Below are positions 1 to 5,347 of a DNA stretch of 5,347 nt, in pieces. The position numbers and the translations under genes were made by a program. This DNA is from Verrucomicrobiales bacterium (GTDB taxonomy: Bacteria; Verrucomicrobiota; Verrucomicrobiia; Limisphaerales; UBA9464), in NCBI GenBank assembly GCA_003445095.1, contig DLVS01000654.1:1-5347 (forward strand), in the 5' to 3' direction. Position 1 is the stretch's first letter, and the number at the start of each line of letters is the position of its first letter. The notes below the pieces were generated by a model. It had not been told where the DNA came from. It searched no databases and worked only from the letters and a program-made list of their open reading frames with translations.

Positions 1-95
1 CAGGTGAGCGACCCCGTCCGGCGGTTCTCCGAGGCGAACACGAGCCGTTCGCCAATGCCGCTCTCGGGTGCTTTGCTTTAATGCGGGTCGATTTC
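1..95. other. Unassigned left edge
   Basis: No gene can be supported here. A plus-strand frame open from the window edge ends at a TAA at 79-81 (last residues SPMPLSGALL), and a minus-strand frame is open towards position 1 from about 77. Neither has a recognisable motif. The missing second half of the rhodanese domain is not found here intact in any frame. Confidence 0.3.
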
Positions 96-800
96 CTAGT
101 GTTGACCGTCCCTCTCATGGAGCTCCGACCGGGCGTAACGCTTGGTCTTGTCTAGCGGCTTGAGCACCTCTTTATAGTGCTCGTCATCCGTGACATCGAG
201 ACTGACCGCGCCCTTGAGGTGGCCCGCGGCATAGGCGGCGGGCGGACGGAGATCGAGGATCACCGCGTCGGGGTGCTCCACGAGATACTTCTCGGTGTCG
301 TCAACCGACAACTCCTTATATTTAGTCTCGTTGACGATCTTGTAACCCTGTTCGTTGTAGCCGGGCTTGGGTGGCGCGACTGCGGTTGCTTCGGAGCGAA
401 CTCCATTGCTCTCGGCCTCCCAATCACGAGAACTGCTTTCGCCGCCGCGTGTGAACGAAATCGTTCCGGTGATCTTATCCCCGGCGACCTTGCCGGAATA
501 CTTGTTGGTGGTTGAGTTCCCATTCGCTTGGCGGATAGCGTCGAAAGAGATTGAATCACCGGTCACCGTGCCATTCGCGATGGGCGTATCTGAGGGTTTG
601 CCGTCGGCGCCAGGTGCGGAGATTTTGCCGGTCAGGGTCGAGCCGATAGCCTTCAAGCTGAGCGCACTTTCCTTGTGCCATTGCGACCGGCAGTGACCCA
701 GATCCAGTTGCCGGTGACGCCCGCGGCCAGTGCGGAAGGAATCAACATGGTCTGCGCCACGAGGGCCTACAGTAAAAAGGGACTTAATAGATGTTTTCAT
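96..800 (-). CDS. Secreted beta-rich domain plus rhodanese-like domain, frame-damaged; probable pseudogene
   Basis: The open frame gives 234 residues, but only about 44-222 look authentic. Residues 44-131 form a small beta-rich domain (ALSLKAIGSTLTGKI ... YSGKVAGDKITGTI ... SRDWEAES) of a type I associate with secreted proteins of Verrucomicrobiota and Planctomycetes. Residues about 161-222 are the first half of a rhodanese domain: YKELSVDD, the DAVILDLRPPAAYAAGHLKGAVSLD core with its D-x-R and GHL-GA motifs, then LKPLDKTKRY. Rhodaneses transfer sulfur through a Cys in the loop directly after this point; here the frame instead gives ARSELHERDGQH and stops, so the Cys and the second half are absent. 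Residues 12-43 are also out of frame: the shifted frame encodes a clean signal peptide and a W-x-W strand (described separately). No Shine-Dalgarno sequence precedes the ATG. It is best read as a decayed or mis-sequenced gene; a non-catalytic product is less likely. Confidence 0.7.
   Translation of the reverse strand: MKTSIKSLFTVGPRGADHVDSFRTGRGRHRQLDLGHCRSQWHKESALSLKAIGSTLTGKISAPGADGKPSDTPIANGTVTGDSISFDAIRQANGNSTTNKYSGKVAGDKITGTISFTRGGESSSRDWEAESNGVRSEATAVAPPKPGYNEQGYKIVNETKYKELSVDDTEKYLVEHPDAVILDLRPPAAYAAGHLKGAVSLDVTDDEHYKEVLKPLDKTKRYARSELHERDGQH
653..768 (-). other. Displaced reading frame carrying the lost signal peptide of the rhodanese-fusion gene
   Basis: In the frame shifted by one base, codons from about 766 read ALVAQTMLIPSALAAG, then VTGNWIWVTAGRNGT, before a TGA at 653-655. 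Joined to MKTSIKSLFTV from the annotated frame, this gives a textbook signal peptide cleaved near ALA|AG and the W-x-W opening strand expected before SALSLKAIGSTLTG. The simplest account is one extra base near 764-768 and one missing base near 668-680, which restores the frame. Neither site is a long homopolymer. This is seen directly in the translation; whether it is a mutation or a sequencing error is not decided. Confidence 0.75.
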
Positions 801-1064
801 GAGTACTATCGCGTTTATTTAAAAATGGGATCAATCGGTGAAATAGCATGCGCCCGAAGTGTTGCTGGTCAGCAACCGGGCGGTATTCAGCGGGTTATCG
901 GTGGTCACGTTAGTGCTTGCTTCGTTGGCCACGCTGCTCTTGGCGTCGACCCCGAGAGTTGAGCGCCGGAGCACGACGGCGAGCGCGCGGAATGACTTGA
1001 GGGTCCGGGGCGAGATACCGGAAATTCTCATACCAAGCATTGGAAGCGGACGGGGGCGCGGGTC
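801..1064. other. Intergenic gap with no assignable gene
   Basis: These 264 bases separate the propeller gene from the rhodanese-fusion gene. The minus strand holds a 69-codon open frame (1040-831) and the plus strand an overlapping one starting with GTG at 859, with a hydrophobic stretch (LSVVTLVLASLATLLLAS). Neither has a recognisable domain or ribosome binding site, so I call neither a gene. The end nearest the rhodanese gene is AT-rich (about 801-835) and is where a promoter for that gene would be expected, but no convincing -35/-10 pair stands out. No T-tract terminator follows the propeller stop. Confidence 0.5.
861..876. repeat. Short perfect inverted repeat (6-bp arms, 4-base loop)
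   Basis: The arms GTTGCT and AGCAAC flank GGTC. On the minus strand this lies about 190 bases past the propeller stop and 60 bases before the rhodanese start. No run of T follows on either strand, so it does not look like an intrinsic terminator. It could be an operator half-site pair or chance. Confidence 0.3.
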
Positions 1065-2486
1065 TCACTGCTGTGAAGCGTTAGTGTCGGCGAGCGCGTA
1101 AAGGTTCTTCTTGCCGCGCAAAAAGAGTTCCCTTCCCGCCAGAGCCGGAGTGGCATCGAAGCCGTCGTCCAGTTTGTTCTTGGCCAAAATCTCCAATGTC
1201 GGACCGTTCTTGAGCACCCACACGGCGCCGTTCCGTCCGGTCACATAGACCCGTCCAGCAGCCGCAGTCGGAGAGGCGTAGATTCCGAAAAGTCCGTCGA
1301 GACGCTCGGCGTCCACCAACTGCTTTCCTTCGCGGGCGTTGAAGATGGAGATCTGCGCATTGTTGTTGGAAAAGAAATAAAGCTCGTCCCCGTACAGCAA
1401 TGGCGAGGGAACATAAGGGGTGTTCTTGTTGTGCGACCAGGCGATAGCGTCGGTACCGGTGAGGTCCCCGGTCCGTCCCAGGGTGATGGCTTGAAGCGCT
1501 CCCCCGCGCCATCCGCTGGTCACATAGACTCGGCCGTGGCCTGGCACGGGTGTCGGTACGGCATTTTGGGTCTGGCCGCCGGCTTCCCAGATGGTGGAGC
1601 CATCCGCAAGGTTGTAGCTGCGAACCTTATTGCCGCTGTTGACCACCACTTGGGAATTACCCTCGTAATCCACCACGAGCGGAGTTGTCCAATTGGTGCT
1701 TTCTTCCCGCGGCTTGCGCCACAATTCCTTACCAGTTCGTTTGTCGAATGCGGCAATAAAGTCCTCGCCCTCATGATCCCAGACCACGACTACGGTATTC
1801 CCGTGGAGCGCTGGTGAACTGCCCTCGCCAAAGCTGTTGCGAGTCGTCAGGTGCCCTAGATCCTTCTTCCACAACGGGGTTCCCTTGAGGTCGTACGCGT
1901 AAAGGCCCCGGGAACCGAAGTAGGCAATCAATACCTCTCCGTCGGTCACCGGGGACGCCGAAGCGTATCCATGATCCTTGTGGTGTCCCTCGTGGGGTAG
2001 TTCCGTCCGCGCCTCCTGTCGCCAGCGAATCTTACCAGTCGCGCGATCATAGGAGATGACGGTGAAGCGTTGCTCTTCATCGGGCTGGTCCACTTGGATG
2101 CGACCGCCTCCGCCGCCACCACTATGTCCTGATCCCCCGCCGGCCACGGCACTGGCTGCCGGAGCGGTGGGCGGAGGCGGCGACTCCTTCGTTGTCTCAG
2201 ACGCCGGCTTTGGTTCCACCTTCTTGCCCGTGGGAATGGCGGTGAGGATGAATACTTGGTCGCCCCACACAACGGGTGACGCATTTCCATCACCAGGAAC
2301 GGCAACCTTCCATCGGACATTGTTCGTCTCGTCCCAAGTCAACGGCGGCTGCGCCAGCGGGGCCACGCCCGTGGAAAGCGGACCACGGAATGAGGGCCAG
2401 TTGACCAGCGCAGCGTCCGAAGGAGCGGCCGCGAGGAGTGAGCAAACGGGAAGCAGCGAAGTGATGAGGAGAATTCGATTCTTCAT
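1065..2486 (-). CDS. Secreted PQQ-binding-like beta-propeller repeat protein (BamB-like fold)
   Basis: A 473-residue protein with a signal peptide at about 1-25 (MKNRILLITS..., cleavage near SDA|A). LPVC at 12-15 is a poor lipobox because Val precedes the Cys. Propeller blades appear as repeated 'A/YDxxTGKxxW' strands: YDRATGKIRW (146-155), YDLKGTPLW (198-206), FDKRTGKELW (247-256), YNLADGSTIW (291-300) and FNAREGKQL (382-390). This is the PQQ-like repeat also used by BamB, but quinoprotein-dehydrogenase active-site residues are not evident, so an enzyme or true BamB role is not supported. A His-rich motif, HEGHHKDH (165-172), follows blade 1, and a Pro- then Gly-rich linker (about 87-130) interrupts that blade. 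An upstream in-frame ATG at 2702 is rejected: it would add 72 residues without family character and overlap the preceding gene by 115 bases. The gene lies about 101 bases after the haloperoxidase-like gene and may share its transcript. Family call firm, function open. Confidence 0.92.
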   Translation of the reverse strand: MKNRILLITSLLPVCSLLAAAPSDAALVNWPSFRGPLSTGVAPLAQPPLTWDETNNVRWKVAVPGDGNASPVVWGDQVFILTAIPTGKKVEPKPASETTKESPPPPTAPAASAVAGGGSGHSGGGGGGRIQVDQPDEEQRFTVISYDRATGKIRWRQEARTELPHEGHHKDHGYASASPVTDGEVLIAYFGSRGLYAYDLKGTPLWKKDLGHLTTRNSFGEGSSPALHGNTVVVVWDHEGEDFIAAFDKRTGKELWRKPREESTNWTTPLVVDYEGNSQVVVNSGNKVRSYNLADGSTIWEAGGQTQNAVPTPVPGHGRVYVTSGWRGGALQAITLGRTGDLTGTDAIAWSHNKNTPYVPSPLLYGDELYFFSNNNAQISIFNAREGKQLVDAERLDGLFGIYASPTAAAGRVYVTGRNGAVWVLKNGPTLEILAKNKLDDGFDATPALAGRELFLRGKKNLYALADTNASQQ

Positions 2487-2587
2487 GGGGGAAATGGATC
2501 CAGCCCCGCGGTCGCCACACAGCGCACGGGGCGGGATTGCCGGCGGTTCCACGGAACAGACGATATGGAAGGTCCGTAAATGTCCCT
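2487..2587 (-). other. Spacer between haloperoxidase-like and propeller genes
   Basis: This 101-base spacer is longer than the other gaps in the unit and could hold a weak promoter or processing site. It contains one imperfect-centre palindrome, GTTCC-AC-GGAAC at 2546-2557, and a pyrimidine-rich stretch directly before the propeller ATG. I see no Shine-Dalgarno sequence and no T-tract terminator. Confidence 0.3.
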
Positions 2588-4063
2588 TTAATTCGGAAGC
2601 TCCACGGCACGGTAGAAGCGGTTGGTGTTTCCCGGCGACTCGCGATCGAAAATCAAATAGGGCCCGCTGGTAGGCAGCGTAATGAATTTCAATAACGTCC
2701 ATTCCGGCGGATCGACCCGTGGCGAAGAATCAATTCGGTAAGGATGTCCGACGTTTCCGGACACACTGAGGCCCGGATACAAAGCGATGCCGAGTTCGGT
2801 CGTCCTGGTTATGGCCGAAGCGATGGCACGCGGTCCATGAGCTAGCACATAAGCAGCCACCTTGTTGCCGAGGACCTGGCCTTCTTGGTTGTCAAAACTG
2901 TAGTGAATGCCGCCGTAGATGCGGCTCAGCCCGTTCTCGGACTCAGCCTGACTCAGCGATTGGATCGTCCGCGGCGGTTCGCCGGCCGTTGTCGTGTGTA
3001 GAGTCAGCGTCTGTCGATTGCCGAAGAAATCCTTCAACACTTCGAAACCGGCGTTCACGTTGCCGCTGTGGCCGCTGGGATAGGAGGGGTGCGAAGGGGT
3101 AACAATCAGAGGCGACCAGCTCGCGTAGTCGTTCGTCACGGAGCCATCCGGATTGGCGTTCAAGGCGGTGATCGGGCGCCAATACTTGTATGTGTATTTG
3201 GCATCCCAGAGGGCGATCCGCGCATCGGCGATCGCAATATCCGTAAGCACAAACAGGAGCGCATTCTCCTCCAGAGACAAGCCGTGGGTCGTAGATAACA
3301 GGCGCGCTGCCTCATTCACCAACAACTCGGCGTCCTGTCGGTAGAACTGCGCAATATGCGTCTGATCTTCCGTTCGCGTCGTGCTCCCCGTCCGGCCTAG
3401 CGACCCCACTTCGGCCAACGCAGCATTATAAGGGTCGGTGCCCACGTTTGGCGGCGGACCCGGGCGAAATTGATCGGCCGACGCCAACACAAACGGCTTC
3501 ACTTGTCCCCATTGTTGATTGATCCCGGGAGGGAAAGTTCCGGCCGCAGCGCCTGGAGTGGGACGCCATTCTCCAACTCCTGGACTGGTCGGTCCCGGGT
3601 AGGTTACATTGGGGGTGGATCCGTCATTGGCGCGGAGCGCCAAGAGAGCGGCGGCGGACCCGGCACCGACCGTCTTGCCCGCTTCCTTCTCAGGACCATC
3701 GGGGATCACCGCGAGCGATGCGGCGAGTCGGGCATCAAGCGCCTCGACTTGCGCCGGAAAAGTAGCCGCCAACACATCATGAGCCGCTTGGGCCGCCGCT
3801 GCTTCCGCGGAAGCCGGGTCGCTCGGAGGCGTATAATACTGATACGGGGTTCCGAACTGTCGAATCGAGTTCACCGCATCGTACACGGCGGCAGCCTCGA
3901 TCGCACCAACTCGCGTTCCGAGATTGCTGTTCAAGCCGCCCGTTTTGGTGGCGTCCACGGCGATCTTGTTCCAATCCGTGATCACGTCCGCGGAAACCGA
4001 AATGCTCAGCAGCTTGACGGAGATTGAAGTCAACAAGGTCGAGAACAATAAGGATGATTTCAT
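2588..4063 (-). CDS. Secreted vanadium-dependent haloperoxidase / PAP2-superfamily enzyme with C-terminal PVC-type module
   Basis: A 491-residue protein with a signal peptide (probable cleavage after VSA at residue 25). The vanadate/phosphate-binding signature of the haloperoxidase-acid phosphatase superfamily is complete: KYTYKYWRP (Lys289, Arg296), PSGH (Ser330, Gly331, His332) and SRIYGGIHYSFD (Arg381, His387, Asp391). By analogy with fungal chloroperoxidase, His387 would coordinate vanadium and His332 would be the acid-base residue. Family members oxidise halides with hydrogen peroxide, or hydrolyse phosphate esters when phosphate occupies the pocket; the sequence cannot say which occurs here. 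There are no membrane helices beyond the signal peptide, unlike lipid phosphatases of the superfamily, which favours the soluble haloperoxidase-like branch. Residues from about 431 form a separate beta-rich module ending RFYRAVELPN, of a type seen at the C-termini of Verrucomicrobiota secreted proteins. The ATG at 4063 is the only start that gives the signal peptide; it lies 33 bases after the MBL gene. Confidence 0.93.
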   Translation of the reverse strand: MKSSLLFSTLLTSISVKLLSISVSADVITDWNKIAVDATKTGGLNSNLGTRVGAIEAAAVYDAVNSIRQFGTPYQYYTPPSDPASAEAAAAQAAHDVLAATFPAQVEALDARLAASLAVIPDGPEKEAGKTVGAGSAAALLALRANDGSTPNVTYPGPTSPGVGEWRPTPGAAAGTFPPGINQQWGQVKPFVLASADQFRPGPPPNVGTDPYNAALAEVGSLGRTGSTTRTEDQTHIAQFYRQDAELLVNEAARLLSTTHGLSLEENALLFVLTDIAIADARIALWDAKYTYKYWRPITALNANPDGSVTNDYASWSPLIVTPSHPSYPSGHSGNVNAGFEVLKDFFGNRQTLTLHTTTAGEPPRTIQSLSQAESENGLSRIYGGIHYSFDNQEGQVLGNKVAAYVLAHGPRAIASAITRTTELGIALYPGLSVSGNVGHPYRIDSSPRVDPPEWTLLKFITLPTSGPYLIFDRESPGNTNRFYRAVELPN

Positions 4064-4096
4064 ATTGAGACGGAATGATTGCGAGGCGGTGACATA

Positions 4097-5017
4097 CTAT
4101 TTCTTTCCTAAGCTATTATACACTGCGTCGAACCAACGCGGTGCCGCTTGCGGACCGGCACCCCACGCTTTGTATTTGTCCAGCGGGGCGTCCGCCTTGA
4201 TTTGTTCCGAGGTTTGGCCGGCGGCAATGCCCTTTTCTACGTACGCCACCGTTTCGGCGATGGTCTCGCGGAAATTCCTAAGATCCGCGACGGTACTCAC
4301 CTTTCCGTGGCCTGGGATCACCTTGGCGTCGGCCGGAAGCCAGGCTAAGATGGAGTCGAGGTTTTTGATCAAGCCTCTCACATCGCCACCATTGACGACG
4401 TCCACGTAAGGAAAACGTCCGTTGACAAACTGGTCGCCGAGCTGCAACACATTGGACTGGGTGAAATATACGGCGGTATCGCCATCGGTATGCCCGGGAC
4501 CGAATCCGAGAATGCGGATTTCCTCGCCGTTGAAAAACAAGCTGAAGCCATGCTCATGGGTGATCACCGGGAGCTCTTCGGGTTTGACCCCGTCCTTGGC
4601 CGCGAGGCGTTTGCGCAGGTTGGTGTGGGCGATGATATGCGCTTGCTTGCCGAAATAGGCGTTGCCTCCCGTATGGTCTCCATGGATATGAGTGTTGATG
4701 ACATATTGCAGCGGCAGGGGACTCAGCCTTTTGAGCGCGGCGTTAATCTTGTCAGCCAGGGGAAGAAACTGAGTATCGACAATCAACAAGCCGTCGGGGC
4801 CAACGGAGACGCCGATATTGCCCCCTGATCCTTCCAATAATTGAATGTTACCGGCCACGGGCGTCGCGGTGATTTCAACTTTCGAAAGATCTTGTCCTTG
4901 ACGCGCCGGGCGCTCAGGCGGTTGCTGTTGTGCCGAAACCCGAATGGCCAGGGCGGCCAAGCAAACGGAGAACAATGGAACGATCCAGCGGAGTGTGTGA
5001 GATGACTTTAGCTTCAT
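4097..5017 (-). CDS. Secreted MBL-fold metallo-hydrolase (dizinc, glyoxalase II-like ligand set)
   Basis: A 306-residue protein with a signal peptide: basic MKLKSSHTLR, a hydrophobic core at about 11-25, and probable cleavage after VSA at 29. The metallo-beta-lactamase fold is shown by the complete metal-ligand set: HIHGDH at 110-115 (HxHxDH), GHTDGD with His176, LGD with bridging Asp195, and IPGHG with His237. Asp at the bridging position, with no Cys ligand, separates it from class B1 beta-lactamases and resembles glyoxalase II-type or generic MBL hydrolases, which use two metal ions to activate water. The substrate cannot be read from the sequence; a beta-lactamase role is possible but unsupported. 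An in-frame ATG at 5074 would add 19 residues ahead of the signal peptide. I chose 5017 because it gives a normal signal peptide; neither start has a Shine-Dalgarno sequence. It sits 66 bases after the sulfatase and 33 bases before the haloperoxidase-like gene, probably in one operon. Confidence 0.92.
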   Translation of the reverse strand: MKLKSSHTLRWIVPLFSVCLAALAIRVSAQQQPPERPARQGQDLSKVEITATPVAGNIQLLEGSGGNIGVSVGPDGLLIVDTQFLPLADKINAALKRLSPLPLQYVINTHIHGDHTGGNAYFGKQAHIIAHTNLRKRLAAKDGVKPEELPVITHEHGFSLFFNGEEIRILGFGPGHTDGDTAVYFTQSNVLQLGDQFVNGRFPYVDVVNGGDVRGLIKNLDSILAWLPADAKVIPGHGKVSTVADLRNFRETIAETVAYVEKGIAAGQTSEQIKADAPLDKYKAWGAGPQAAPRWFDAVYNSLGKK

Positions 5018-5083
5018 AAAGAATGTGCGATATGAAAATGGTTGGAGAATCAATCGGATAGCCAAGGCCGCCATTGGATTGGC

Positions 5084-5347
5084 TCACTTCGCCGCGGTTT
5101 TGGTCGTGGACGGATCTCGAGCGCTGCGGTTTGCCGTCGGGCGTGGCGAATCTGTCGCACCCCGGGTGCCGCCAGGCTTCCAGGCTGGTTCCGGTAACTC
5201 GGAGTTCCAGCGGTTCCACAGACCGGCCAGCTCTTCAGTCTTCTTGGGATTTTGCTGTGCGAGGTTCAAGCGTTCGGAGAGATCTTCGGCTAAGTTGAAA
5301 AGTTGAGCCCCATCGGTCGAAGCTGTGCCCGAGGAGATCTGACCCAT
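5084..5347 (-). CDS. Sulfatase (arylsulfatase family), C-terminal end only; 5' part outside window
   Basis: The 87 visible codons are the end of a longer gene that continues past the right edge; the ATG at the edge is probably an internal methionine. The recognisable part is QLFNLAEDLSERLNLA (residues 15-30), followed by NPKKTEELAGLWNRWNSEL. This matches the usual end of arylsulfatase-type enzymes, where a 'LYNLxxDxxExxNLA' strand and a helix with a 'LWxxWN' pattern close the small C-terminal domain. Family members hydrolyse sulfate esters using a formylglycine made from a Cys or Ser in the N-terminal domain, which lies outside this window, so activity cannot be judged. After residue 56 there is a basic, Pro/Ser/Thr-rich tail of about 30 residues ending in KTAAK, probably disordered. 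The TGA stop lies 66 bases before the next gene on the same strand, which suggests co-transcription. The family call is fairly secure; the substrate is unknown. Confidence 0.82.
   Translation of the reverse strand: MGQISSGTASTDGAQLFNLAEDLSERLNLAQQNPKKTEELAGLWNRWNSELPEPAWKPGGTRGATDSPRPTANRSARDPSTTKTAAK

Noticed and set aside
861..876. Hairpin as an intrinsic terminator for the propeller gene
   Set aside because: The stem is short, no T-run follows on either strand, and it is about 190 bases past the stop codon.
1065..2486. Calling the propeller protein BamB or a quinoprotein dehydrogenase
   Set aside because: There is no convincing lipobox, no evident dehydrogenase active-site residues, and the neighbours are unrelated to outer-membrane assembly.
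2056..2673. Plus-strand open frame of 205 codons
   Set aside because: It is antisense to the propeller gene and its poly-Pro start is the complement of the Gly-rich linker; no independent coding signal.
2487..2702. N-terminal extension of the propeller protein from an ATG at 2702
   Set aside because: It would overlap the haloperoxidase-like gene by 115 bases, has no family character, and would bury the clear signal peptide that starts at 2486.
3470..4027. Plus-strand open frame of 185 codons
   Set aside because: It is antisense to the haloperoxidase-like gene, Arg/Gly-rich with no domain; a typical shadow of GC-rich coding DNA.
4097..5017. Calling the MBL protein a beta-lactamase
   Set aside because: The fold is shared by many hydrolases; the bridging Asp and absence of a Cys ligand do not support class B1, and nothing indicates antibiotic hydrolysis.
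5018..5074. Alternative MBL start at 5074, only 9 bases after the sulfatase stop
   Set aside because: It places 19 extra residues before a normal signal peptide and has no better ribosome binding site, though it cannot be fully excluded.

Overview
The window carries five protein-coding loci, all on the minus strand, so transcription runs from high to low coordinates. In that order they are: the 3' end of a sulfatase (5347-5084, cut by the window edge), a secreted metallo-beta-lactamase-fold hydrolase (5017-4097), a secreted vanadium-haloperoxidase/PAP2-type enzyme (4063-2588), a secreted PQQ-like beta-propeller protein (2486-1065), and a damaged gene for a secreted beta-rich domain fused to a rhodanese-like domain (800-96). 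I saw no tRNA, rRNA, CRISPR array or insertion sequence.

The host is most likely a member of the Verrucomicrobiota, perhaps the Pedosphaera/Limisphaerales group. This is inferred from family knowledge, not from a marker gene. The clues are the haloperoxidase C-terminal tail ending in RFYRAVEL, a C-terminal module I associate with secreted proteins of this phylum; the BamB-like propeller family with its HEGHHKDH motif; the small secreted domain ending in SRDWEAES; and a nearby sulfatase. None of the chosen start codons has a convincing Shine-Dalgarno sequence.

The first four genes look like a transcription unit, with gaps of 66, 33 and about 101 bases. Three of them begin with clear signal peptides, so the products probably act in the periplasm or outside the cell. 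A working reading is an extracytoplasmic set of hydrolytic and oxidative enzymes (sulfatase, dizinc hydrolase, vanadate enzyme) together with a propeller protein that may bind a cofactor or partners. No shared substrate can be read from the sequence.

The left quarter is different. A 264-base gap (801-1064) separates the propeller gene from the rhodanese gene. The rhodanese gene seems to have suffered two compensating frameshifts, which push its signal peptide out of frame, and a 3' disruption that removes the catalytic cysteine loop. The three complete upstream genes show no frame damage, so local gene decay is somewhat more likely than general poor sequence quality.
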